From assembly GCA_016703325.1 (NCBI GenBank), contig JADJCH010000064.1, positions 1 through 64,000 on the forward strand: a stretch of DNA of 64,000 nt, given 5' to 3'. The position numbers were made by a program, and so were the translations under genes. The notes beneath the pieces were generated by a model. The model was given only the letters and a program-made list of their open reading frames with translations, had not been told where the DNA came from and did not search any database. Position 1 is the stretch's first letter. The number at the start of each line of letters is the position of its first letter. The stretch is from Burkholderiales bacterium. GTDB lineage: Bacteria; Pseudomonadota; Gammaproteobacteria; Burkholderiales; Burkholderiaceae_C. Positions 1 through 12,293 of this stretch are shown here, one piece after another.

Positions 1-1251
1 TGGTGTTGAGCAGCAGCGCCACGCAGAACACCATCGAGGCACCGATCTGGATCAGTGCATAGCGCCCCTCCCGGCCCAGCGCCACCAGGCTCTGGATGCC
101 GAACAGCCCGGCCACCGAGTGCAGCGGCAGGCTCAGCGCCAGCAGCAGGATCAGGCTGACCGCCAGCGGCACCTCTTCCTTGAAGACGACCTGCGACACC
201 ATTGGCGCCGCGAGCATGCAGACGATCGACAACAGCACCGCCAACGCCAGGTTGGCCACCAGCACCTTGCGGCCCAGGCGAAAGGTGGCTGCCATCGATT
301 CCTGCGCCCGCGCCGACAGGCGCACGTAGCCCAGCTGGTTGAGCGGCAGCAGCGCACCTCGGCGGCCATGCGCACGCGCAGCGCCAAGTTGGCAGAGGCC
401 ACCGTGGCCGGGATCGGACTGCAGGCCGAGCAGGGCCACGCCGCCGTTGGTGAGCAGCGCACGCGTTGAGGTTGCCCACGACGATGGCCAGGAGCCCCCT
501 GAACAATTGCAGGAGGTAGCGCCGCTCAACGCGAGCGCGGCCGTGCCAGGTCAGCTGCAACAGCTTGGCCCACTTGATGCCGCTGCCGACACCGAGACGA
601 GCGCATACGACCACAGCGCCCCGGTCATGGACGCCAGCCGCGGGCACCAGCAACAGCAGCACGGCAATGCCAGCCAGCCGGACCGTGGTGGTGACCGCCA
701 GCATCAGCCGCGTGCGCTCATGGGCTCGCAGGAACCAGGACGGATCGGCCGCAAAGCCGATCAGGTAGCCCGCCGACGCCGCCATCAGCGGCCACTCGTG
801 CACGCCGCGCAGCACCACCAGGAGCGCCGCCGGTGACGCACGACGACCGCGCGCACAGCCGCGGTTTCGCCGCCGTGATGTTGACCAGTACACGATGGCA
901 GCGCTGCGGCTGCGCCAGGTGCGGCGCCACCTCGCGCACGCCGTACCAGTTGAAGCCGAATTCCACGAGCATGCCCAGGAAGGCCGCGAGCGCCGTGTAG
1001 AACGCCACCACGCCGTAGTCGTGCAGGCCCAGCGTGCGGCCGCACACCACCGCAAAGACCAGCGGAAAGGCGAAGGTCGCGGTATGGGTGAAGGCCAGCT
1101 CGACCAGCTTGCCCAGCGTGGGCGACCAGCGCAGGGCGGGCCAGCGGCGCGGGGGTGCCCCGTCCAGCGGGTCCGCCGGGTCCGCCGGACCCGCGGGATC
1201 CACGGGACCCACCGGGACCGCCGCGGCCGGGGGGCCGGGGGACCGGGTCAT
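1..1251 (-). CDS. Wzx-type polysaccharide flippase, frameshifted and cut by the window edge
   Basis: The product is probably a membrane flippase that moves undecaprenyl-linked oligosaccharide across the inner membrane. From the ATG at 1251 the first ~125 residues read cleanly and include a flippase-like N-terminus (GLHDYGVVAFYTALAAFLG, then FGFNWYGVREVAPH). The frame breaks near position 860 and the similarity resumes in another frame (AASAGYLIGFAADPSWFLRA). More shifts follow toward position 1, where the C-terminus is missing. The first ~28 residues before the membrane region are rich in Pro, Gly, Ala and Asp. The start overlaps the stop of the chain-length gene by four bases, so the two are cotranscribed. 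Family membership rests on motif recognition. The frameshifts are probably sequence errors, but true decay cannot be excluded. Confidence 0.72.
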
Positions 1252-2735
1252 CCGCGCCGCTCCGCCACCGGGGCCGCTTCGGAAGAACGGCTGCCGGAGT
1301 AACCCAGGCGCTGCAGCCAGGGCGCGGCGCCCACCTGGCCGGCCGGCCGCGGGCCGCGCGCGCGCGGGATCTCCACCAGCAGAGGCAGGTCCAGCGCCTC
1401 CTGCACGTCCTGCGCGGTGCGCAGGCGGCGGTCATGCAGCTCGCGCCAGATCGCCAGGGCCACCGCCAGCACCAGGCCGAGCAGCGCGCCACCGGCAGGT
1501 TCACCCCGAACTGCCGCGACGAGGACTTGGGCGGCGGCGTGGCCGTCTTGAGCACGGAGACGTTCGACAGGTTGCTCTGGCTCTCCAGCAGGGCCTGCGT
1601 GGCACGCGCGCCCAGCGAGTCGAAGGCGGCCTGGGCCTGCTGCACCTCGCGCTGCAGCACGGCGGCTTCGTCGCGCAGGGTCTTGAGCTGCAGCACCTTG
1701 GCGCGCTGCGCGTCCAGGGCAGTGCGCACCTGTGCGATGCGCGACTGGTTGACGGCGTCGTTCACGCCCAGGCTGGCGGTGACGCGGCGGGTCTCGGCCG
1801 CGACCTGGTTGCGCAACTGGGCCACGTTGGCGCGCAGCTCGACGATGCTGGGTGCTGGTCACCCAGGCGCGTGGCCATCTCGCTCAGGCGGGGCCTGCTG
1901 GCGCGACAGCTCGGCGTTGAGGCCGGCGATGTTCGGGTTGGCGATCACCTCGGGCGTGCGGTCCCCGGCCGAGCGGGCCTGCGCCTGGCGGCTGTTGGAT
2001 TCGCCGGCCAGCCCCTGCAGCTGGGTCAGCTGGGTGGACAGCTCGTTCAGCCGGGTGGTCTCGATGTCCAGGCGATCCTCTGAGCCCACCGCGATCAGGG
2101 CCGTTGCTGCGCTGGTAGTCGGACAGGCGGGCCTGCGCCACCTCCAGGCGCTCGCGCAGCTGGCGTGAACGCTCATCGAAGAAGTTGCTGTGCTGGCGTG
2201 CCGGCTCGACACGCAGCTGCAGCGCGGTGTCGCTGTAGGCCTTCACGTAGGCGTTGGCCATGCGTGCGGCTTCTTCGCGATCCGGCGCGGTGTAGAAAAT
2301 CCGGATCACGCCGGATTCCTTGGCCGGACGCACCTCCAGGTTCTTGCGCAGCTCTTCGGACAACCAGGCGATGTAGTCGCCCTGCCCACCCGTGTCGGAC
2401 TGCCAGCGCTGGCGGCGCTGGTCTGCCACATTGCCGGCCGTGCCCGCAGCCGGATCGTCGGCCAGGTGCTGCACAGCGATTACCTGCCGCGCAACGCGCT
2501 CGCTGGCGATGATGTCCATCTGCGCGGCCATGTAGGCATCGGCCTGCCCCGGCTGCGCCGGTGAGGTACCCAGCGGGTCGGCCGCCTTCACATCCACCAG
2601 CAGCACCGACGTGGCGGTGTAGGCCCGGGGCTGCAGTGCCGTGACGAGGCCCACGAGCGTGATCACGCCCAGCCACACGAGCAGCACGAGCAGCCAGCGG
2701 GATTTCAGGACGAGGAGCAGGCGGGCAGGGGTCAT
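1248..2735 (-). CDS. EpsF-like exopolysaccharide chain-length determinant (Wzz/GNVR family), frameshifted
   Basis: The protein resembles inner-membrane chain-length regulators (Wzz/EpsF type) that control polymer length in Wzy-dependent export. The ATG at 2735 gives MTPARLLLVLKSRW followed by a strong first membrane segment; an in-frame GTG at 2801 is less typical of the family. A long coiled periplasmic region follows (RQLRERLEVAQARLSDYQ, then RTPEVIANPNIAGLNAELSR, which is GNVR-like). A second membrane segment lies near the C-terminus (LLGLVLAVALAIWRELHDRR). There is no Walker kinase domain, so it is the short form without a fused tyrosine kinase. Reading it as one protein requires frame changes near 2100, 1860 and 1500. 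It lies upstream of and overlaps the flippase gene, and is divergent from the priming transferase. Confidence 0.78.
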
Positions 2736-3155
2736 GGAGGCGGTTGACGACGAGGGTGCAGCAGAGCCACACGTGATATCGGCAGCCCCATCGATTTTCA
2801 CATCTCAGGTTACCACCGGATACATTTGTAGCACTCAGGCTTGACGCCAGATTCGCCATTAGGTCCCGGAACGACCCATCGGTGCCATCCTGCGGCCCGG
2901 GGACCCCACCCCCCTGCCCACCCCGCGGCCCCCTGGGACGGGGGCATGGCTGTGTACGCGGGCCGATTTCCGCTTCATGATCCGTTCCGTCGAGCTGATG
3001 AGCGGCATCTGTGGTTTGACAACCACTGACAAATGTGAACGTCAAGAGAACCTTCCCGAGGAACCACCCGAAACGAAGGGAAATCCTCCCAGGTTAGGCA
3101 ATACTTCACGCGTCGCCCGATCAGCAACTGAATGTAACAAGCAGAGAGAAAGTGT
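2736..3155. promoter_or_regulatory. Divergent EPS intergenic region with an inverted repeat
   Basis: These 420 bases separate the minus-strand chain-length/flippase operon from the plus-strand transferase and should hold promoters for both. A perfect inverted repeat, GTGGTT-TGAC-AACCAC, lies at 3011-3026 and contains a TTGACA hexamer (3016-3021), a possible -35 box; no convincing -10 follows at the right distance. A purine-rich GAGAGAAAG precedes the ATG at 3156. I see no gene here. The operator role is inference. Confidence 0.4.
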
Positions 3156-3869
3156 ATGAACGCGTTAACTGACGCCGCCGCTGCCCCGATGCCCGTCCAG
3201 TCCTTCGTTGCCGATGCGTGGCACTTCCGTCGCCACGTGGCGACGGCCCGCCCGGCGTGGTCGGACCGGCTGGGCCTGTGGATGGACCAGCTCGCCGCCC
3301 TGGTGCTGCTGATCCTGCTGAGCCCGGTGATGCTGGTGGTGACGGCGCTGATCTGGCGCAGCGACGGCGCGCCGATCCTGTTCGGCCACTACCGGGTCGG
3401 CCAGCACGGCCGGCTGTTCCGCTGCCTGGAAGTTCCGCTCCATGTATCGGAGCAGCGAGCAGATGCTGAAGGACCTTCTGGAGCGCGACGAGGCCGCCCG
3501 CGCCGAATGGGAACGCGACCACAAGCTGCTGAACGACCCGCGTATCACCCCCATTGGCAACTTCCTGCGCCGCACCAGCCTGGACGAGCTGCCGCAGTTC
3601 ATCAACGTGCTGCGCGGCGAGATGAGCCTGGTCGGCCCGCGCCCGATCACGGTGGCCGAGCTGCCGCGCTACGGCCGGTGCGCTGGCACTACCTGAGCGT
3701 GCGCCCCGGCATGACCGGCCTGTGGCAGGTCAGCGGGCGCAACGACGTGAGCTACGAGGAGCGCGTCGAGCTGGACCGCCGCTACGTCGAGAGCGACAGC
3801 CTGCGCATGCGCCTGTCGATCCTCTGGCGCACGGTCGACGTGGTGCTCCACGGCAGCGGCGCACGCTGC
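3156..3869 (+). CDS. Priming sugar-phosphate transferase (bacterial sugar transferase family), frameshifted
   Basis: The product probably transfers a hexose-1-phosphate from a nucleotide sugar to undecaprenyl phosphate, the first step of repeat-unit assembly. A single membrane helix (LAALVLLILLSPVMLVVTALI) precedes the catalytic domain. Family motifs include ITPIGNFLRRTSLDELPQF, GEMSLVGPRP and VRPGMTGLWQVSGRND. The frame changes near 3430 and again near 3675, each by one base. The end is uncertain: similarity stops near 3865, and one missing base at 3868 would create a TGA followed by GGGAG and the next ATG at 3880. The protein is short (~235 aa), like the minimal catalytic form rather than the long five-helix form. 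It starts the plus-strand EPS transcript. Confidence 0.82.
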
Positions 3870-3879
3870 GGGAGCCGAC

Positions 3880-5233
3880 ATGGACCACGCATCCGCCACC
3901 CTGGACGCCCCGGACACCCGGGACGCCGCCCTGAACGCAACCCTGGACGAGCTGCTGCGCGCGCACCGCATGGACTTCGAAGGCACCACCGCCCCCGGCG
4001 AATTGGCCGAGACCGACCCGGCTCCGCTGGACGACGCTCCGCTCGCCAGCGCCCCGGCCACCCCGGTGGTGCGGCCCGAGCGGCCCATGCCGATGAGTGG
4101 CTCGGCCGGCCGTGTGGTGCACTGCGTGGGCCGGCTGGATTCCGACGAGGCCCACGGCCTGCTGTGGCCGACGGTGCTGGCGCTGTCCGACGCGGGCGTG
4201 CGCCAGTGCGTGGTGCTGCTGCACCCGGCGGATGCCGAGCACGCCCGCCTGCTGCTGCCGCGCAGCGTGCCGCTGGTGCTGGCCGCGCCCAACGGCGTGC
4301 TGCTGCGCTGGCGCCGCCTGGCGCAAGAGCGCATCGCCGCCGAGCTGCGCACCGAGCCCGTGCTGGCGGTGCACCTGCACGGCCACGCCGGCGCCTTTGC
4401 CGGGCTGCGGGCCATGGAAGACGCCGGCACGCAGGCCCCCGTGTTCTTCCACACCCCGCAGCACCCTGGCAGCGGCTGGCCCTGGCGCGTGCTGACCGAT
4501 TGGGTCAGCCGCCTGGCGCAGGGCCGCGCCCCGGCGGACGCCCCGCCGGCCTACCTGGTGCAGCCCGGCCGCGTCGACCCGCTGCGCACGCCCGCCCGGC
4601 TGCGCAACGAGGTGCTGGCACAGCCGGTGAGCGACGACTTCTTCCTCGTCACCCGCGCCCGCTGGCGAGCAGCCGCTGATCGTGACCCGCGGGCGTGCCG
4701 ACGACGTGGCCTTTGCCGCCGGCTACGCGCAGATCGCCGTGCTGCTGGCCGGCAGCGCGCCATCGATGCAGTTCGCCTGGCTGGGTGATGCCGACGAGGC
4801 CGTGCAGGCCGTGCTGAAGGCGGCGCAGGTGCAGGTGCTGCCCTGCCGCGACGCCCACGAGCGTGCCGACCAGCTGGCGCGCGCCTGGCTGTACGTGGCG
4901 CCGGAGGGCGATTCGCTCGACGCGCGCGGCGTGATCGAGGCGATGGCCACCGGCCTGCCGTGCGTGGCCCGCCCGGGCACCGTCTGCGGCGAGCTGGTGA
5001 TCGACCAGCTCTCGGGCGTTGTCTGCCCGCGCAACGAGGACCTGCGGCAGGGCATCGCCCGGCTGGTGGACGCGCCCCAGCGGCGCCGCAGCATGGGCCG
5101 CGCTGCCCGTGAACGCGCGCTGCAGCGCTACAGCCGGCACCGCTTCCAGGCCTCGATGCTGCTGGCACACGGCCTGTCGCCGGCCCAGGCACCGCGCCCG
5201 GCGGCCCCGCCGCTGCGCAGCGCCTTTGCCTGA
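3880..5233 (+). CDS. Glycosyltransferase, GT4-like, frameshifted
   Basis: This is probably a cytoplasmic glycosyltransferase that adds a sugar to the EPS repeat unit. The N-terminal half has a Rossmann-like start (GRVVHCVGRLDSDEAHG) and HLHGHAGAFAGL; the C-terminal half carries the GT4-type nucleotide-binding segment (DARGVIEAMATGLPCVARPG) and a helical tail (MGRAARERALQRYS). The two halves lie in different frames joined near 4665, where RDGRAG-type sequence is expected, so a single indel splits one gene. The first ~70 residues are acidic and Pro/Ala-rich with no clear domain. It follows the priming transferase within about 10 bases and is followed by a terminator. The sugar specificity cannot be read from sequence. 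Confidence 0.7.
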
Positions 5234-5271
5234 GCAAGTCCGCCGCGAAAAAAGCCAGCGCCATCTGAAAC

Positions 5272-5331
5272 AAACCGCCATCCCCCCCGGCCGCCACCAC
5301 GCGGCCGGGCTTGGGATGGCTTTCGGTTTTT
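5272..5331 (+). terminator. Rho-independent terminator after the EPS transcript
   Basis: A long interrupted inverted repeat (AAACCGCCATCCC...GGCCGC, loop CACCAC, GCGGCCGG...GGGATGGC...CGGTTTTT) ends in five T. It lies 38 bases after the glycosyltransferase stop and before uvrD, and separates the two units. Confidence 0.72.
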
Positions 5332-5383
5332 CGCTGCGCCGCAGCAAACCGGCAAAGCAGACCGGCAAAGCAGAGCGGAAAAA

Positions 5384-5389
5384 TAGAAT
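5384..5389 (+). promoter_or_regulatory. Candidate -10 box of uvrD
   Basis: The hexamer TAGAAT sits only 7 bases before the uvrD ATG. If it is the -10 box, transcription would start at or next to the A of the start codon and the mRNA would be leaderless. No clear -35 is visible, and no ribosome-binding site precedes the ATG. A short direct repeat (ACCGGCAAAGCAG twice) lies just upstream. Confidence 0.35.
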
Positions 5390-5395
5390 CGCCGG

Positions 5396-7854
<2,459 letters not shown>

Positions 7855-8114
7855 AGCGCCCTCCGACGCCTGGCCCCACCCCCGAGGCAGGAGTCGGCAC
7901 ACCCTCGCTTGCAGGCAACAACCCGGGTCGACCGACCCGAATTGATCGATCGTAGCAATTCACTGACAAAAGACACATTACGATACATCCATGCCGATCA
8001 GTCCCGCGTGCGCCTGCCGATAACCCGACAGTTGCCGCCATGAGTGGGCCCGCCAGGGGGTCGACCGGGACGGTCGAGGTTCCTCAGACGGCAAGGCCGG
8101 ATCCGGATGTATCC
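7855..8114. promoter_or_regulatory. Intergenic region with an AT-rich promoter-like stretch
   Basis: After uvrD there is a GC-rich stretch, then an unusually AT-rich segment (about 7938-7990) containing ATTGATCGATCG and TACGATACAT, which probably holds the promoter of the glycosyltransferase/CDP-sugar operon. No exact -35/-10 pair could be fixed. An in-frame ATG at 8040 could extend the next gene by 25 residues. Confidence 0.35.
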
Positions 8115-9151
8115 ATGAGTCGTGTTTCGATCGTCGTCCTCAATTACAACTACGCCCGCTTCGTCGGCCTGGCGATTGAATCGGCCCTGCGCCAGACCCA
8201 CCGGGACGTCGAGGTCATCGTGGTCGACAACGGCTCGACCGATGCCTCGCCCGAGGTCATCCGCCCCTACGAGTCGCGCGTGCGCCTGGTGCGCCAGCCG
8301 GTCAACATCGGCCAGGGCCAGGGCTACAACCTGGGCATCGAGGCGGCCACGGGTGAATGGATCGTCTGGCTGGACGCCGACGACCTGCTCGACGACGACT
8401 GCATCGCCACCTGCCTGAGCCTGGCCACCGAGCACACGGCCAAGGTGCAGTTCCCGATGCGCCACATCGACGGCGAGGGCGCCGCCATGGGCACCGTCAC
8501 GCCCTCCGTGCGGCACTTTGGCGACGTGCGCCCCATCATCCGCCGCTTCGGCCACTACGCCGGCCCGCCGGGCAGCGGCAACCTGTACCGGCGTTCGGCC
8601 GTGGCGCCCTACTTCCCGGTCCGCCTGCCGAGTGGCCGATCTGCACCGACACGGTCCCCTTCGTCACCGCGCCCTTCCACGGCGACGTGGTTGATACCCA
8701 AAGCCCGCTGGGCTCGTACCGCCTGCACCGCCGTGCCGCCAGCAACGCACCGGGCTACCGGGGCAACTTCAGCCCCAGCATGGCCTCGAGGTCAGCCTGG
8801 CTACGGCGCTCGCGACAAGACGCTCGCCATGCTGCGGAGAAGTCCGGCATCGACATCCCCGGCCCCTTCCTGACGCTGCCCGCGCACGTGCGCCACCGCA
8901 TCATCTCCTGGCGCTGGGCACCAGATGCACACCCCTTCCCGAAGGACAGCGCCACGCAGCTCTGGCGCCTGATGCGCGACTCGCTGCGCGCCTGCCCGGG
9001 CTACAGCGCGCTCGACCGCACGCTGATGCTCGGCTGGGCCGCCGCCGTGCTCTTCCTGCCGGCGCCACTGGCCCACCGGGTGATGGAAGTGCAGCACGCC
9101 ACCCCGTTCTGGGAGCTGCTGACCCACAAGGCCCGGCGCCAGACCGCCTGA
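8115..9151 (+). CDS. Glycosyltransferase family 2 (GT-A fold), frameshifted
   Basis: The product is a GT2 enzyme that probably adds a sugar to a cell-surface glycan. The N-terminus is typical (SIVVLNYNYARFVGLAIES, then VIVVDNGSTD), and the metal-binding motif is present (WIVWLDADD). The frame changes near 8632. A second pair of shifts around 8785-8830 flanks a short stretch (ARDKTLAMLR) that reads correctly in the first frame. The C-terminal ~110 residues end cleanly at 9151. I chose the ATG at 8115 because the catalytic domain starts there; 8040 is the alternative. It is the first gene of the CDP-sugar operon and stands 40 bases before the methyltransferase. Confidence 0.8.
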
Positions 9152-9191
9152 CCCGGCGGACGGCCGCGTTCATCCACCTTCTTCGCACGCC

Positions 9192-10469
9192 ATGACGACC
9201 TCCCCAGGCACCACCGGCCCGAGCTGCCGCTTTTGCGGCACGCCGCTGCGCCACACCTTCGTCGACTTGGGGCTGAGCCCGCTGTGCCAGACGCACATCG
9301 CAGCCCATCAGCTCAACGACATGGAGCCGTTCTTCCCGCTGCACGCCCAGGTCTGCGAACACTGCTTCCTGGTGCAGCTGCAGGAGTTCGTCGCCCCCGA
9401 GCACATCTTCAGCGAGTACGCCTACTTCAGCTCCTACTCGTCGAGCTGGGTGGAGCACTGCCGGCGCTACGCCCACAGGGCCATCGAGCGCTTCAACCTG
9501 GGTGCACAGCACAAGGTGATGGAAATCGCCAGCAACGACGGCTACCTGCTGCAGCACTTCGTCGCTGCGGGCATCCCGGTGCTGGGTGTGGAGCCGGCGG
9601 CCAACGTGGCCAAGGTGGCCGTCGAGCGCGGCGTGCCCACCACGGTGCAGTTCCTCGGCGAAGCCACCGGCCGCGCCATTGCCACCGAACACGGCCAGGC
9701 CGACCTGATCGCCGGCAACAACGTGCTGGCCCACGTGCCGGACATCAACGACTTCGTGAAGGGCCTGCGCGCCCTGCTGGCCCCTGAGGGTGTCATCACG
9801 ATGGAGTTCCCGCACCTGCAGCGGCTGATCGAGGGCAATCAGTTCGACACCATCTACCACGAGCACTTCAGCTACCTGTCGTTCTCGACCGTCGAGCAGA
9901 TTTTCGCGGCCCACGGCCTGGTGCTCTTCGATGTGGAAGAACTGCCCACCCACGGCGGCTCGCTGCGCATCTACGCCCGCCATGCAGCCAACGAGGCGCA
10001 GCCGGTGCACCCAATCCGCCAGCGCGTGCAGGACCTGCGCGAACGCGAGCTGGCGCTGGGCTACCGGAGCCTGGCGCGCTACACCGGCTTCGGTGAGCAG
10101 GTGAAGGCGACCAAGCGGGCGCTGCTCACCTTCCTGATCGAGGCGAAGAACGCCGGCAAGAAGGTGGTGGGCTACGGCGCCCCCGGCAAGGGCAACACCC
10201 TGCTGAACTACTGCGGCATCCGCAGCGACTTCCTGGACTTCACCACCGACGCGAACCCCTACAAGCAGGGCAAGTACACGCCGGGCACGCACATCCCGAT
10301 CCTGCCGCCCGCGGCGATCCGGGAGGCCAGGCCGGACTACGTGCTGATCCTGCCCTGGAACCTGAAGGACGAGATTGCCGCCGAGGCCGCCTACATCCGC
10401 GAGTGGGGCGGGCGCTTCGTGGTGCCGATCCCGACCTTGCAGGTCCTGGATGGACCTGGGCTGAACTGA
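9192..10469 (+). CDS. SAM-dependent C-methyltransferase with N-terminal zinc ribbon (nucleotide-sugar type)
   Basis: This 425-residue protein has the three-part layout of sugar C-methyltransferases such as TylCIII and NovU. An N-terminal zinc site has two CxxC pairs (CRFCGTPL near residue 14 and CEHCFLVQ near 56). A Rossmann SAM domain follows (VMEIASNDGYLLQHF near 110, then ADLIAGNNVLAHVPD). The C-terminal domain carries GYGAPGKGNTLLNYCG and YVLILPWNLKDEI. Relatives add a methyl group to C-3 of a 4-keto-6-deoxy sugar nucleotide. The CDP-glucose 4,6-dehydratase gene begins 10 bases downstream, so the natural substrate is inferred to be CDP-4-keto-6-deoxyglucose or a derivative. The frame is intact. 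Confidence 0.87.
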   Translation: MTTSPGTTGPSCRFCGTPLRHTFVDLGLSPLCQTHIAAHQLNDMEPFFPLHAQVCEHCFLVQLQEFVAPEHIFSEYAYFSSYSSSWVEHCRRYAHRAIERFNLGAQHKVMEIASNDGYLLQHFVAAGIPVLGVEPAANVAKVAVERGVPTTVQFLGEATGRAIATEHGQADLIAGNNVLAHVPDINDFVKGLRALLAPEGVITMEFPHLQRLIEGNQFDTIYHEHFSYLSFSTVEQIFAAHGLVLFDVEELPTHGGSLRIYARHAANEAQPVHPIRQRVQDLRERELALGYRSLARYTGFGEQVKATKRALLTFLIEAKNAGKKVVGYGAPGKGNTLLNYCGIRSDFLDFTTDANPYKQGKYTPGTHIPILPPAAIREARPDYVLILPWNLKDEIAAEAAYIREWGGRFVVPIPTLQVLDGPGLN

Positions 10470-10479
10470 GGGCCGCCGC

Positions 10480-11586
10480 ATGAACCGAACGTTCTGGGCC
10501 GGCCGGCGTGTCTTCGTCACCGGCCACACCGGCTTCAAGGGCGCCTGGCTGTGCCTGCTGCTGGAGCGCCTGGGCGCCCAGGTGGCCGGCTACGCGCTGG
10601 CGCCACCAACGAACCCCAGCCTGTACGACCTGGCCGATGCAGGTGCGCAGGTCACCACCAGTACCACCGCCGACCTGCGCGAGCTGGGCCGGCTGACCGA
10701 GGCGATGCGCGCCTTCCAGCCCGACGTGGTGCTGCACATGGCCGCGCAGTCGGTGGTGCTGGCGGCTTATGAAGACCCGGTCGAGAACTACAGCAGCAAC
10801 GTGCTCGGCACGGTGCATGTGTTCGAGGCCATTCGCCGCACCCTGGCCGGCCGGCAGCGGCCGCAACCGCTGGCGGTGGTCAACGTCACCACCGACAAGG
10901 CCTACCTCAACCAGCAGTGGCCCTGGCCCTACCGCGAGACCGACACGCTGGGCGGGCGCGACCCCTACTCCAACAGCAAGGCCTGCGCCGAGCTGGTGAT
11001 GCAGAGCTACCGCGACAGCTTCTTCGCGCCCGAGCGACTGGCCGAACACGGCGTGGCGGTGGCCTCCGCCCGCGCCGGCAACGTGGTCGGCGGGGGGGAC
11101 TGGACGCCGCACCAGCTCGTTCCTGCGGTGATCGCCGCCGCGCAGCGCGGCGAGCCGGTCGCCCTGCGCAACCCGGCCGGCGTGCGCCCCTGGCAGCATG
11201 TGCTGGACTGCCTGCACGGCTACCTCTCGCTGGCCGAGCAGCTGGCGCTGGCGCCGCAGGTGGCCATCGGCCAATGGAACTTCGGCCCCGGCGCCGATGA
11301 GGTCTACACCGTCGCCCAGGTCACCGAGCTGATCGCGCGGCACTGGCGCGTCGAGCCGGCCTGGACGCGCGCTTCGGCCGAGACCCCGCGTGAGGAGCAC
11401 GAGCTGCGGCTGGACTGCAGCCTGGCCGCGCGGCACCTGCGCTGGCGCTGTGTGCTGGACACACCTGCTGCCTTCGACTGGGTGGCCGACTGGCACCTGC
11501 AGGTCGAGCGCGGCGCCACCGCCCGCCAGGCCTGCGAGGCGCAGATCGACGCCTTCCTGGGCCGGCCCGGAGTGCTGCGGGCATGA
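10480..11586 (+). CDS. rfbG: CDP-glucose 4,6-dehydratase
   Basis: The enzyme converts CDP-glucose to CDP-4-keto-6-deoxyglucose, the branch point for CDP-linked dideoxy and branched sugars. It is an extended SDR: the NAD-binding motif is TGHTGFKGAWL near residue 12, the family segment NVTTDKAY is near 130, and the catalytic YxxxK is YSNSK near 163. AGNVVGGGDW near 203 is characteristic of RfbG. The length (368 aa) matches the family. It overlaps the following epimerase gene by four bases (ATGA). The cytidylyltransferase that makes its substrate is encoded three genes downstream, so both steps are in one operon. Confidence 0.93.
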   Translation: MNRTFWAGRRVFVTGHTGFKGAWLCLLLERLGAQVAGYALAPPTNPSLYDLADAGAQVTTSTTADLRELGRLTEAMRAFQPDVVLHMAAQSVVLAAYEDPVENYSSNVLGTVHVFEAIRRTLAGRQRPQPLAVVNVTTDKAYLNQQWPWPYRETDTLGGRDPYSNSKACAELVMQSYRDSFFAPERLAEHGVAVASARAGNVVGGGDWTPHQLVPAVIAAAQRGEPVALRNPAGVRPWQHVLDCLHGYLSLAEQLALAPQVAIGQWNFGPGADEVYTVAQVTELIARHWRVEPAWTRASAETPREEHELRLDCSLAARHLRWRCVLDTPAAFDWVADWHLQVERGATARQACEAQIDAFLGRPGVLRA

Positions 11587-12293
11587 GGATCACCGACCTG
11601 GCCGTCGCCGGCACCAAGCTTGTGCAGGCCGAACCGGCATGGGACGAGCGCGGCGCCTTCGCCCGCCTGTGGTGCAGCGACGCCTTCGCCCGCGCTGGCC
11701 TGCCGGCCACGCTCGCGCAGACCAGCGCCAGCTTCAACCACGCCGCCGGCACGCTGCGCGGCCTGCACTTCACCTGGCCGCCCAGCGGCGAAGGCAAGCT
11801 GGTGCGCTGCGCGCGCGGGCGCATGCACGACCTGCTGCTGGACCTGCGCCCCGATTCGCCGACCTTCCTGCGCCACTGCAGCGTGGTGCTGGACGCCGAC
11901 GAGCGCCACGCCGTGTGGATCCCGCCGGGGGTGGCGCACGGCTTCCAGACCCTGGTCGACGGCACGGAAGTGCACTATTCGATGAACGAAGCCTACCGAC
12001 CCGAACTGGCCGACGGCTACCGACATGACGACCCGGCATTCGCCGCGCTGGGTCTGGCCTGGCCGATGGCGGTGAGCTGCATCGGGGCCAAGGATCGGGA
12101 GTGGGCGGTTTTTGATGCCGAGCAGCATCGGCGGCGGTGGGCGGCAGCGCAAGCGCTGCGCAAGCCCCCTCCCCAACCCCTCCCCCACGAGGGGGGAGGG
12201 GCTCAAGGCATGGGCGTCCTGCTCCCCTCTCCCAGCTTGGGAGAGGGGTCGGGGGTGAGGGTTGGCGACAAGGGCCATGGCCATGCTCCTTGA
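11583..12293 (+). CDS. dTDP-4-dehydrorhamnose 3,5-epimerase-like (RmlC) protein with a repeat-derived C-terminus
   Basis: This is a cupin of the RmlC family, which epimerises C-3 and/or C-5 of 4-keto-6-deoxy sugar nucleotides; here the likely substrate is a CDP-4-keto sugar. Core features are DERGAFARLWC near residue 20, NHAAGTLRGLHF near 57 with the catalytic-type His, and WIPPGVAHGFQTL near 119. Residues from about 195 on (PPPQPLPHEGGGAQ and onwards) are encoded by an inverted-repeat element, not by the cupin fold. The normal end should be near residue 190, so the element appears to have removed the original stop and lengthened the protein by about 40 residues. The extended end also runs past the DUF4910 start. 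Function is sure at family level only. Confidence 0.85.
   Translation: MRITDLAVAGTKLVQAEPAWDERGAFARLWCSDAFARAGLPATLAQTSASFNHAAGTLRGLHFTWPPSGEGKLVRCARGRMHDLLLDLRPDSPTFLRHCSVVLDADERHAVWIPPGVAHGFQTLVDGTEVHYSMNEAYRPELADGYRHDDPAFAALGLAWPMAVSCIGAKDREWAVFDAEQHRRRWAAAQALRKPPPQPLPHEGGGAQGMGVLLPSPSLGEGSGVRVGDKGHGHAP
12163..12260. repeat. GC-rich inverted-repeat element inside the epimerase 3' end
   Basis: Two adjacent palindromes form the element. The first is CCCCTCCCCC-ACGA-GGGGGGAGGGG at about 12177-12201. The second has perfect 11-base arms CCCCTCTCCCA-GCT-TGGGAGAGGGG at 12224-12248. Translated sequence of this kind (PLPHEGGG, SPSLGEGSG) is commonly seen where dispersed intergenic repeats have entered coding sequence. 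It resembles a REP-like or MITE-like element; no second copy was noticed in this window. Confidence 0.7.
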
